Shown here piece by piece: positions 1-5,694 of a stretch of 5,694 bases of DNA. Every line of letters starts with the position of its first letter. The stretch's first letter is position 1. Where the stretch lies: NCBI GenBank assembly GCA_002387005.1, contig DGKN01000244.1:356-6049 (forward strand), given 5' to 3'. The notes beneath the pieces are model-generated. The model was not told the DNA's origin. It was given only the letters and a program-made list of their open reading frames with translations, and made no database searches. A program made the position numbers and the translations under genes. This stretch comes from Propionibacteriaceae bacterium UBA4569 (GTDB lineage: Bacteria > Actinomycetota > Actinomycetes > Propionibacteriales > Propionibacteriaceae).

Positions 1-604
1 CCTCGTCCGAGAGCCCATTGGCGGGCTTGAAGGGGCTGAGCCTGGCGGCCCACAAGATCTCGTCGGAGTAGGCATTGCCGATGCCGGCGATCGTCTTCTG
101 GTCGCGAAGTACCCCCTTGAGCTGGGAGCGCCCCGCGCCGGTGATGATCGCGTCGAAGGCGGCCTGGTCGAAGTCATCCGCGAGCGGGTCGGGGCCCAGC
201 GACGCGATGCCGGGCACCAGCGATGGGTCGGTGACCACGTACACGGCCAGGTGCTTCTGCGTCCCCGCCTCGGTCAGGTCGAAACCCGAATCGTCCTCGA
301 GCACGACGCGCAGCGCCAGCGGACCCTTGCCCGGTTTGGGTGGCGTCGTGGGCGCCAGCTGATGCCACTTGAGCCAGCCGGCCCGGGCCAGGTGGAAGAC
401 CAGGTGGACGCCCTGTGCGTCGACGTCGAGGAACTTGCCGTGCCGCGAGACCTGCTCGACCTCGAGCCCGGCAAGCGCCTCCAGTGGCGGGTCGAAGGTC
501 TTCAGGGCGCTGATCGCGGCCAGCTGGACGCGTGCGAAGCTCTTGCCCACCAGGCGTTCGATGAGGAAGCCGCGCAGGGCCTCCACCTCGGGCAGTTCAG
601 GCAT
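1..604 (-). CDS. Fpg/Nei-family DNA glycosylase (N-terminal 201 residues, C-terminus outside window)
   Basis: The product is predicted to be a bifunctional base-excision-repair DNA glycosylase/AP lyase acting on oxidised bases. The frame begins ATG at 604 and reads MPELPEVEALRGF, the invariant Fpg/Nei N-terminus: P2 is the catalytic nucleophile and E3 and E6 follow it. K57, in the segment HGKFLDV, sits where the conserved Fpg lysine is found. The helix-two-turn-helix region is clear at about residues 161-192 (QLKGVLRDQK, then AGIGNAYSDE). The segment HLARAGWL (71-78) and the TEAGTQKHLAVYV region (111-123) differ from classical MutM (HLGMSG and DPRRFG). They match my recollection of the second, actinobacterial Fpg/Nei group, so substrate range may differ from MutM. 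The C-terminal zinc-finger region is beyond base 1 and cannot be judged. The start overlaps the aat stop by 8 nt. Family assignment is secure; the choice between Fpg and Nei is not. Confidence 0.93.
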   Translation of the reverse strand, partial: MPELPEVEALRGFLIERLVGKSFARVQLAAISALKTFDPPLEALAGLEVEQVSRHGKFLDVDAQGVHLVFHLARAGWLKWHQLAPTTPPKPGKGPLALRVVLEDDSGFDLTEAGTQKHLAVYVVTDPSLVPGIASLGPDPLADDFDQAAFDAIITGAGRSQLKGVLRDQKTIAGIGNAYSDEILWAARLSPFKPANGLSDE

Positions 605-1340
605 CAGGGGCTCCTTCGACCTCGACAGGCTCGCACATCGTGATGGGCGGCTCGGGCCACTCGACCGAGGGTTGGTCCAGGGCGCGTTCCAGCAGGAAGA
701 GATAGGTGGGACGCTCGACCTCGACCACCCCGAGCGAGGCCAGGTGGCCGGTCTGCCACTGGACGTCCAGCAGCCGGTCGGGGTTCCCGTCGTCCAGCAC
801 CTCGACGAGCCGCATCAGCGCCACCTTGGACGCGTCCCGACCCAGCACCGGGTCATGGAACATGGACTCACCCGCGAACAGCCCGCCGATCGCGATGCCG
901 TACAGACCGCCGACCAGGCGCCCCTCGGCATCCCAGGTCTCGACGGAGTGGGCGATGCCCTCGTCATGCAACTGGCGGTAGACCCGCCTGATGTCGTCAT
1001 CGATCCAGCCATGCTCACGCCCCGGGTCAGCGCAGCGCTCCAGCACCAGCCCGAAGGCCGCGTCGATGGTCGTCGTGTACCTCCTGGACGACTTGCGCAG
1101 CGAGCGTGGGACGCGCAGACCGTCCAACGGCAGCACGCCACGGAAGACCGGCGACCACCAGCCCATCTCGCCGTCGAAGCCGGTCTCGTGCAGGGGCATG
1201 GGGAAGACGCCGGAGCAGTAGGCCGCGACCGCCAGTTGCGCGTCGAACTCGGCGGAGAAGCCGATCAGGTCCTGCTCCGGCCATTCGCTCTCGTCCCCGA
1301 ACACCTTGGCCAGCACGCACGCGAGTCTGCCACCGCCCAC
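597..1340 (-). CDS. aat: Leucyl/phenylalanyl-tRNA--protein transferase
   Basis: This cytosolic enzyme transfers Leu or Phe from aminoacyl-tRNA to proteins with N-terminal Lys or Arg, marking them for ClpS/ClpAP-type degradation (bacterial N-end rule). The 247-residue frame shows family motifs in order: the YCSGVFPMP block (41-49), MGWWSPVFRGVLPL (59-72), GGLYGIAIGGLFAGESMFH (144-162), SKVAL (171-175) and LLDVQWQTGHLASLG (190-204). E158, D192 and Q194 appear to match the conserved catalytic-site residues of E. coli Aat. The length is normal. The first available start is GTG at 1340, with an in-frame TGA four codons upstream (1350-1352). No Shine-Dalgarno sequence precedes it, and a second in-frame GTG 8 codons downstream (MLAKVFGDESEW) is an equally plausible start. 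The stop TGA (597-599) lies inside the first codons of the downstream glycosylase gene, implying co-transcription. Confidence 0.95.
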   Translation of the reverse strand: MGGGRLACVLAKVFGDESEWPEQDLIGFSAEFDAQLAVAAYCSGVFPMPLHETGFDGEMGWWSPVFRGVLPLDGLRVPRSLRKSSRRYTTTIDAAFGLVLERCADPGREHGWIDDDIRRVYRQLHDEGIAHSVETWDAEGRLVGGLYGIAIGGLFAGESMFHDPVLGRDASKVALMRLVEVLDDGNPDRLLDVQWQTGHLASLGVVEVERPTYLFLLERALDQPSVEWPEPPITMCEPVEVEGAPDA

Positions 1341-1437
1341 TGACAGTTTTCACGAGCCTGCCCTGTGCGACCTACGCCCGTGGCGAAGGGGACGGGACGA
1401 GCGGGGCTGCACTCGCCACCTGCTCCCACCGGGCGGC

Positions 1438-1443
1438 TACCGT
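1438..1443 (+). promoter_or_regulatory. Candidate -10 box for the EcsC-family gene
   Basis: The hexamer TACCGT fits the actinobacterial TANNNT -10 consensus. A transcription start 6 to 7 nt downstream would fall at about 1449-1450, on or beside an in-frame ATG at 1449. No recognisable -35 element is present at the usual spacing. Transcripts from here could be leaderless from ATG 1449, or carry a leader of about 50 nt to the GTG start at 1500. Confidence 0.35.
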
Positions 1444-1489
1444 GGAACATGACACGTCACCCCGCATCGTGCCGCGACGTGGCAGAACG

Positions 1490-1495
1490 AGGAGG
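1490..1495 (+). promoter_or_regulatory. Strong Shine-Dalgarno sequence of the EcsC-family gene
   Basis: AGGAGG lies 4 nt before GTG 1500. It is the only near-consensus ribosome binding site in the window, and it decides the start in favour of GTG 1500 over the in-frame ATG at 1449. Confidence 0.75.
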
Positions 1496-1499
1496 AACC

Positions 1500-2180
1500 G
1501 TGGCCATCGCCAAGGACATCGGACGTCATTTGCTCGCGCAGGCCCCCCAGGTCGCGCCCGGAATGGCGAGCACGGTGCTGCGCCGCGCCCTGGACCTGGC
1601 GATCGATGGTTTCTCGAAGGTGCCCGGCGCCAAGGCCACCGCCGCCAGCGCCCTGCAGAAGACGACCAACTCCGAGGCGGCGATCGACCTGCTGGTCAAG
1701 CAGCACGTCGCCATGGCCGGCGCGCAGGGCTTCGTGACCAACCTCGGCGGCCTGGCCACGCTGGCGGTCTCCATCCCCGCCAATGTGTCCGGCGTCACGA
1801 TCGTCCAGTGCCGCATGGTCGCCGCCATCGCACACCTGCGCGGCTACGACATCGAGGACCCGCGGGTGCGCTCGGCGATCCTGATGTGCCTGATGGGCCC
1901 CGGGACGACGAAGGACGCGATCCAGTCCCACGAGCTGCCCAGCTCCCCGATGGCGGTCGCGACCGCGCCGGTCTACGACTCCGCGCTGGACGCCACCATC
2001 GCCGAGAAGGTCTTCTCGAACCTGGTCGAGCAGGTCGGCGGCAAGCGCGTCACCCTGCTGGCCGGCAAGCGGATCCCCGGCATCGGAGGTGCCGTGGGCG
2101 CCGGAACCGACGGCTACGCGACCTGGAACACCGGACGCTTCGCGAAGCAGGAGTTCCGGAACCGACGCGCGGCGAGCTGA
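1500..2180 (+). CDS. EcsC-family protein (stand-alone)
   Basis: The 226-residue product resembles the EcsC protein family, named after the third gene of the Bacillus ecsABC transporter operon; the molecular function of EcsC itself is not established. Recognisable family blocks are QHVAMAGAQGFVTNLGGL (68-85), the hydrophobic stretch ATLAVSIPANVSGVTIVQC (86-104), MVAAIAHLRGYDIEDPRVR (106-124), then ATAPVYD (154-160), GGKRVTLLAGKRIPGIGG (180-197) and VGAGTDGYATWNTGRFA (199-215). Two hydrophobic, glycine-rich segments (about 79-114 and 185-202) suggest membrane association without a classic signal peptide. The start at GTG 1500 is chosen for its AGGAGG site; ATG 1449 would add 17 residues. No ecsA or ecsB ABC-transporter genes are nearby, which seems usual for actinobacterial members. 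It is monocistronic here, convergent with alr. Family call is fairly firm, biochemical role unknown. Confidence 0.82.
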   Translation: MAIAKDIGRHLLAQAPQVAPGMASTVLRRALDLAIDGFSKVPGAKATAASALQKTTNSEAAIDLLVKQHVAMAGAQGFVTNLGGLATLAVSIPANVSGVTIVQCRMVAAIAHLRGYDIEDPRVRSAILMCLMGPGTTKDAIQSHELPSSPMAVATAPVYDSALDATIAEKVFSNLVEQVGGKRVTLLAGKRIPGIGGAVGAGTDGYATWNTGRFAKQEFRNRRAAS

Positions 2181-2251
2181 GCGCTCGGCAGGTCGGGCGG
2201 CGTCGTCTGGGCGCTCGGGGATCGTAAAGAAGGGGTTCAGTCTCGCCGGAC

Positions 2252-3448
2252 CTAGTACCAGTTGGCCGAGCCGGCGCCGCGCCAATCCTCGTCCAGGTAG
2301 GTGCGGGTGACCCGCGGTGCGATCAGACAGGTGACCTCGTAGCTGATCGTCCCCATCAGGGCCGCCAGCTCATCGGCGTCCACGACCTCGTCCCCGCTGC
2401 GCCCCATCAGGACGACCTCGTCCCCGACGCGGACCTCCGGCGTGCCCGGGCCGAGGTTGATCATGGTCTGGTCCATGCACACCCGTCCGACGATCGGGTG
2501 GCTGCGGCCGCGCACCAGCATCCGTCCCCGGTTCGAGTTGAGCCGCGAGTAGCCGTCCGCGTATCCCACCGGCACGGTGGCGACCCAGCTGTCCTCGGTC
2601 GCGGTCCAGGTCCGTCCGTAGCCCACCGACTCTCCCGCAGGCACCTTCTTGACGAAGGACACCCTGCTCACCAGTGACATCGCCCGCTTCAGGTCGACCG
2701 GCCGAGCCGTGCTCGCGTCCGGGAAGTAGCCGTAGGCAAGAATCCCGGGACGGACCATGGTCATCCCCCTCAGGTCGTGCTGCAGCAGACCACCCGAGGG
2801 GGTGGCGTGCACCAGGTCCACTGGTCCCACCGCCGTGGTCACGGCGTCGACGGTGGCACGGAAGCGCTCCAGTTCGGTGCGGGTGAACGCCTGGTCGTCA
2901 TCACCCCCCATGTCGCTGACGGGAAGGTGGGTGAAGATGCCCTGCAGGCTGAGGTTCGGGGACGCGACGATGCGCGCGGCCAGTGCCGCCGCACCCGCCG
3001 GTTCGACACCGATGCGGCGCATGCCCGTGTCCACCTTGAGCTGCACCGGGTGCTCCCCGCCGAGCCGGGCACCGGCGGCCTGCGCCGCGTCGATGGACGC
3101 TTCGTCCACCACGGCCACCGAGATGTCGTGCTCGAGGGCGGTCATCACCTCGTCCGGGAAACAGTGCGAGAGCTTGAGGATCGGCAACCGAACCCCTGCC
3201 TCGCGCAGCTCGACGCCTTCGGGGACGGTGGCGACGCCCAGCCAGTCGGCACAGCCGGTGCGCGTCACCATCCGCGCCACCTCCACCGCCCCATGGCCGT
3301 AGGCATTCGCCTTCAGTGCCACCAGCACCGCCCGCCCGTCCGCCAAGCTGCGGGCCTGCTCCAGGTTGTGCCGGATCGCGGCCAGGTCGACGATCGCCCG
3401 GGTCGAGTACATGGAGCCAGCGACTCGGGAACCGGGGGTCTGGGACAT
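2252..3448 (-). CDS. alr: Alanine racemase
   Basis: This PLP-dependent cytosolic enzyme interconverts L- and D-alanine, supplying D-Ala for peptidoglycan. Numbered from ATG 3448 (398 residues), the PLP-binding lysine is K46 in VALKANAYGHG, within the N-terminal TIM barrel. KVDTGMRRIG lies at about 138-147, MVRPGILAYG at about 231-240, the catalytic tyrosine Y277 in VGYGRT, then GYADGYSR, and the CMDQTMINL block at about 324-332 in the C-terminal beta domain. All expected catalytic elements are present and the length is normal. The usual HANS-type motif reads HATPSGGLLQ, a mild variant. The start is uncertain: in-frame options are GTG 3526, ATG 3457, ATG 3448 and ATG 3412, none with a good Shine-Dalgarno sequence. 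Homology begins only at STRAIVDL, just after 3412, so the first 12 residues or so are poorly supported. The gene is divergent from the response regulator. Confidence 0.95.
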   Translation of the reverse strand: MSQTPGSRVAGSMYSTRAIVDLAAIRHNLEQARSLADGRAVLVALKANAYGHGAVEVARMVTRTGCADWLGVATVPEGVELREAGVRLPILKLSHCFPDEVMTALEHDISVAVVDEASIDAAQAAGARLGGEHPVQLKVDTGMRRIGVEPAGAAALAARIVASPNLSLQGIFTHLPVSDMGGDDDQAFTRTELERFRATVDAVTTAVGPVDLVHATPSGGLLQHDLRGMTMVRPGILAYGYFPDASTARPVDLKRAMSLVSRVSFVKKVPAGESVGYGRTWTATEDSWVATVPVGYADGYSRLNSNRGRMLVRGRSHPIVGRVCMDQTMINLGPGTPEVRVGDEVVLMGRSGDEVVDADELAALMGTISYEVTCLIAPRVTRTYLDEDWRGAGSANWY

Positions 3449-3591
3449 GGCATCCATCTTGGACCCAGCCGTGCCCCGACAGCGCCATCGTCCAGCCACC
3501 CCTTCGCGGGAGAGATGCCAGGCCACCCGCCGACCATCCCAGGTAGGCTCCTGACGAGCAGTTTCACGGTGGACGTGGAATAATCGACAAA
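3449..3591. promoter_or_regulatory. Divergent intergenic region between alr and the response regulator gene
   Basis: This 143-bp stretch holds no supported gene. Its right end carries a -10-like box for the response regulator and a direct repeat GTGGAcGTGGA (3569-3579), with the inverse TCCAC at 3596-3600 just inside the gene. No convincing minus-strand promoter for alr was identified. If alr used the GTG at 3526, about half of this region would be coding. Confidence 0.4.
3579..3584 (+). promoter_or_regulatory. Candidate -10 box giving a leaderless response regulator mRNA
   Basis: AATAAT matches TATAAT at five of six positions and stands out as AT-rich in a very GC-rich sequence. Seven nucleotides separate it from GTG 3592, exactly where transcription would begin, and no Shine-Dalgarno sequence is present at working distance. 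No clear -35 element lies 16 to 18 bp upstream; CTGACG at 3551-3556 is too far. Confidence 0.5.
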
Positions 3592-4254
3592 GTGATCCAC
3601 TCGCCGCTGCGCATTGCGCTCATGAACGACTACGAGATCGTGCTGGCCGGAATTCGCGAGATGCTGGCCCCCCACCGAGACCGGGTCGAGGTCGTGGAGT
3701 TCGACGTCAACGAGACCCAGGTGAAGAACCAGGTCGACATCGTCCTCTACGACACCTACGGGCAGGACACTGCCGCGCTGGTCCAGGTGCGCGATGCCCT
3801 CAATTCCCAGCGCGTGGGCAAGGTGGTGCTGTTCAGCTGGAACTTCGACGCCAAGCTCGTCGAGGCCGCCCGCGCCGCCGGCGTCTCCGGGGTGCTGGCG
3901 AAGTCCCTCACCTCCGACCAGTTGGTCGCCGCACTGGAGAGCATCGCCCACGGCACGCCGCTGGTCAGCCCGCAGCCGCTTCGCCCCCGCGACCTCAAGC
4001 CCGAGGAGCGTCGCAGCAATGACTGGCCGGGACGTACCGCTGGGCTCACCATGCGCGAGGCCGAGATGGTCAGCCTGATCTCCCAGGGCCTGAGCAATGC
4101 GGAGATCGCCTCGCGCACCTACCTGAGCCCCAACTCAGTGAAGTCCTACATCCGCAGCGCCTACCGCAAGATCGGCGTCCAGCGCCGCTCACAGGCCGTC
4201 GCGTGGGGCATCGACAACGGGCTCGTTCCCGACCGGGGCCGCAACTACGCCTGA
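3592..4254 (+). CDS. NarL/FixJ-type (LuxR-HTH) response regulator, orphan
   Basis: This is a 220-residue cytosolic DNA-binding protein. The receiver domain (about 6-125) has N12-D13 where the acidic pair is expected, the phospho-acceptor D54 in IVLYDTYG, S82 in VVLFSWN and K104 in VLAKS. It can therefore probably be phosphorylated, but one acidic metal ligand is Asn. A linker (about 126-148) leads to a canonical LuxR-type helix-turn-helix (about 152-211): LTMREAEMVSLISQGLSNAE, then LSPNSVKSYIRSAYRKIGV. No histidine kinase is in the window, so the signal is unknown. The start GTG 3592 gives a full receiver; it lacks a Shine-Dalgarno sequence but sits at the predicted transcription start. ATG 3622 is an alternative that would delete the first beta strand. 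hemY begins 44 bp downstream on the same strand, and alr is divergent, making both possible targets (inference). Confidence 0.92.
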   Translation: MIHSPLRIALMNDYEIVLAGIREMLAPHRDRVEVVEFDVNETQVKNQVDIVLYDTYGQDTAALVQVRDALNSQRVGKVVLFSWNFDAKLVEAARAAGVSGVLAKSLTSDQLVAALESIAHGTPLVSPQPLRPRDLKPEERRSNDWPGRTAGLTMREAEMVSLISQGLSNAEIASRTYLSPNSVKSYIRSAYRKIGVQRRSQAVAWGIDNGLVPDRGRNYA

Positions 4255-4285
4255 CCCGGCCGCAAGGACGGTCTGACCCTCTCGG

Positions 4286-4291
4286 TACAGT
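4286..4291 (+). promoter_or_regulatory. Candidate -10 box giving a leaderless hemY mRNA
   Basis: TACAGT fits TANNNT and lies 7 nt before ATG 4299, so transcription could start at that ATG. No matching -35 element is visible. If active, hemY has its own promoter in the 44-bp gap and does not depend only on readthrough from the response regulator. Confidence 0.42.
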
Positions 4292-4298
4292 GCCACGC

Positions 4299-5694
4299 AT
4301 GGACGAGTCACGCAGGGGCGAGCCGCACATGTCACCCAGGGTCATGGTCATCGGAGCCGGTGTCACCGGCCTGGTGGCGGCCCACGAGCTGGGCAAGGTC
4401 CGCGGGGCTGACGGCCAACCACGCTTCGACATCACCGTCCTCGAGTCCGCTGATCGCGTGGGCGGGCAGATCCGTACCGTCGAGGTCGACGGAGCCCGGG
4501 TGGACGTGGGAGCGGAGGCTGCGCATCTGGGCGCTCCGCACGTCGCAGCCCTGGTGCGCGAACTGGGAATTGGGGAGTCGGGCATCGGCGCCGAGCCCGG
4601 CAGTTCCGTGCTGGTGACCCGCAAGGGATCCATCCCATTGCCTGAAGGCGTCGGCCCCACCGGCCCCACCAAGCTGTGGCCCGTGCTGAAGTCAGGCATC
4701 CTCAAGCTTCCCGGCATCGTCCGCGCCGGCCTCGAACCGATCACCGCTCGACGCCGCCAGAGCGACGACCTCAGCGTCGGCGAGTTCACCAGTCGTCGTT
4801 TCGGACGCGAGGTGACCGACACCTTCGTCGACCCGCTGCTGGGCAACCTGCACGGTGGCGACGTCCACCAGCTCTCCCTGCATGCGACCGCCCCGCAACT
4901 GGCCGCCACCGCCGCCAATGGCGAGTCGATGGTCTGGAAGAACCTGCGCAACGCACTGCCCGGTGGCAAGGCCAAGGCCGCTCCGGCGCCGACGCAGCCT
5001 CGTCGTGCCACTGCCGAGCAACCGCTGCCGATGTTCGCCAACTGGCCCGATGGCCTGTCCACCTTCACCGGCGCGCTCGCCAAGGGCTCCCGGGTGCGGC
5101 TCAACTCACGCGTGAAGGGCCTCGACCGATCCCCCACCGGTTGGTACCTGACGCTCGCCGACGGCCAGGTGCTCGAGGCCGAACACGTGCTGTTCACCAC
5201 CCCCGGGCCCGACACGGCACGCCTGCTCAAGGACATTGCCCCTAAGACCGCGGCTGCGTTCGACCAGGTGCGTACCGCCTCGGTCGCCACCGTGCTGCTC
5301 GGCTACGACAAGCAGGCCGCGGCCACCAGCCGCATCCTGCGCGAGCACAACGGCGTGCTGGTGCCGAACCGCTATGTGCGCACCATGAAGGCCGCCACGA
5401 ACCTGGGCCGCAAGTGGCCGCATCTCGGCTCCACGCACCACCTCGTCCGCGCGTCGGTGGGTCGCAGCGACAACGACCTGGCCACCTCGCTGAGCGACGA
5501 ACAACTCATCCGCCGCGTGGGCGAGGAGTTCGGTGACTTCGTCGGCCTGGACGCCGAGCCGGCCTTCGGTGCCGTGTATCGCTGGCCCGAGGCGATGCCC
5601 CAGCTCGCGCCGGGCCACCTGGAGCGGATGCGCGTCGCCCGCGAGGAGGTCGCTGCCTTGCACGGCCTGCACCTGGCGGGTTCATCGGTGGACG
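4299..5694 (+). CDS. hemY: Coproporphyrinogen III / protoporphyrinogen oxidase (3' end cut by window)
   Basis: This FAD flavoprotein performs the six-electron oxidation of a porphyrinogen. In actinobacteria HemY homologues normally act as CgoX, making coproporphyrin III in the coproporphyrin-dependent heme pathway. Numbered from ATG 4299, 465 residues are in view with no stop. The N-terminal Rossmann motif is VMVIGAGVTGLVAAHE (15-30), with E49 ending the second strand (TVLES) and RVGGQIRT at 53-60. DVGAEAAHLG (69-78) and the later VDPLLGNLHGGDVHQLS block are typical of the family. FANWPDGLSTF matches the usual conserved FxxxxGL-type segment. The last visible residues (LHLAGSSVD) look like the beginning of the C-terminal FAD-contact motif, so only a few tens of residues are missing. 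A basic, Ala/Pro-rich linker lies at about 222-243. ATG 4329 (MSPRVMVIGAG), with AGGGG 10 nt upstream, fits the family N-terminus equally well. Confidence 0.93.
   Translation, partial: MDESRRGEPHMSPRVMVIGAGVTGLVAAHELGKVRGADGQPRFDITVLESADRVGGQIRTVEVDGARVDVGAEAAHLGAPHVAALVRELGIGESGIGAEPGSSVLVTRKGSIPLPEGVGPTGPTKLWPVLKSGILKLPGIVRAGLEPITARRRQSDDLSVGEFTSRRFGREVTDTFVDPLLGNLHGGDVHQLSLHATAPQLAATAANGESMVWKNLRNALPGGKAKAAPAPTQPRRATAEQPLPMFANWPDGLSTFTGALAKGSRVRLNSRVKGLDRSPTGWYLTLADGQVLEAEHVLFTTPGPDTARLLKDIAPKTAAAFDQVRTASVATVLLGYDKQAAATSRILREHNGVLVPNRYVRTMKAATNLGRKWPHLGSTHHLVRASVGRSDNDLATSLSDEQLIRRVGEEFGDFVGLDAEPAFGAVYRWPEAMPQLAPGHLERMRVAREEVAALHGLHLAGSSVD

Larger units (their letters stand above)
1341..1499. 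promoter_or_regulatory. Divergent intergenic region between aat and the EcsC-family gene
   Basis: No gene is visible in this 159-bp stretch, which must hold the promoters for both divergent genes. It contains a perfect 7-bp inverted repeat, GTGGCGA (1380-1386) and TCGCCAC (1413-1419), with arm centres 33 bp apart, about three helical turns. That is compatible with an operator or a hairpin but could be chance at this GC content. The plus-strand promoter candidate is listed separately. I found no convincing -10/-35 pair for aat on the minus strand. Confidence 0.45.

Noticed and set aside
369..1343. A 324-codon plus-strand frame over aat and the glycosylase start
   Set aside because: Antisense to two genes with clear catalytic motifs; composition is typical of a shadow frame.
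1106..2227. A 373-codon plus-strand frame overlapping aat and the EcsC-family gene
   Set aside because: Very Arg-rich and Gly/Pro-rich, with no recognisable domain, and out of frame with the EcsC-family gene that has the AGGAGG site.
2170..2251. Possible bidirectional terminator between the convergent EcsC-family gene and alr
   Set aside because: Only a 5-bp stem (CGAGC/GCTCG, 2173-2187), a distant 7-bp inverted repeat and a direct repeat of GCGCTCGG (2181 and 2211) are visible. None has a following T-run or a stable compact hairpin.
3313..3537. A small minus-strand ORF from ATG 3537 with CAGGAG 10 nt upstream, in the alr leader
   Set aside because: Most of it is an alternative frame of alr, with a Pro/Arg/Trp-rich product. 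A leader peptide cannot be excluded but nothing else supports it.
2777..3583. A 268-codon plus-strand frame opposite alr
   Set aside because: Antisense to alr, rich in His/Arg/Gly, no motifs.
4231..4298. Possible terminator or repeat between the regulator and hemY
   Set aside because: CCGGG/CCCGG is a 5-bp stem with a 17-nt loop and no T-run, and the GGCCGCAA direct repeat (4237 and 4258) is short. Both are expected by chance in this base composition.
4070..5290. A 406-codon open frame on the minus strand opposite the regulator and hemY
   Set aside because: Its product is Ser/Arg/Pro-rich low-complexity sequence with no family motifs, and it lies fully antisense to two well-recognised genes. 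Long antisense frames are expected in GC-rich codon usage.
1..5694. Mobile element, CRISPR array, tRNA/rRNA genes, toxin-antitoxin or defence system
   Set aside because: No transposase, integrase, spaced repeats, RNA gene sequence or paired small toxin/antitoxin genes were seen. Composition is even across the window and all genes fit core chromosomal families.

Overview
This 5.7-kb window is a dense, GC-rich stretch of ordinary bacterial chromosome. High GC, strong G/C bias at codon third positions, GTG starts, TANNNT-type -10 boxes close to start codons, and the family types all point to an actinobacterium. The set (actinobacterial-type Fpg/Nei glycosylase, Aat, EcsC-like protein, HemY/CgoX) would fit Propionibacteriales, but the genus is not determined.

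Layout from left to right. On the minus strand, aat (leucyl/phenylalanyl-tRNA-protein transferase) is followed by a Fpg/Nei-family DNA glycosylase that runs off the left edge. Their reading frames overlap by 8 nt, so they look like a translationally coupled pair. A 159-bp intergenic region separates them from a divergent plus-strand gene for a stand-alone EcsC-family protein. That gene converges on alr (alanine racemase, minus strand), with 71 bp between the stop codons. A 143-bp divergent intergenic region then leads to a plus-strand NarL/LuxR-type response regulator with no histidine kinase in view. Starting 44 bp after its stop is hemY/cgoX (coproporphyrinogen/protoporphyrinogen oxidase), cut by the right edge probably a few tens of residues before its C-terminus.

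The genes cover unrelated housekeeping jobs: N-degron tagging, base-excision repair, D-alanine supply for the cell wall, and heme synthesis. The one regulatory element is the response regulator, which lies between alr and hemY and could act on either; this is inference from position only. The most notable sequence-level pattern is that three plus-strand genes each have a -10-like hexamer 5 to 7 nt before a start codon, suggesting leaderless transcripts. I saw no RNA genes, mobile elements, CRISPR arrays or convincing terminators, and no evidence of a new multi-gene system.
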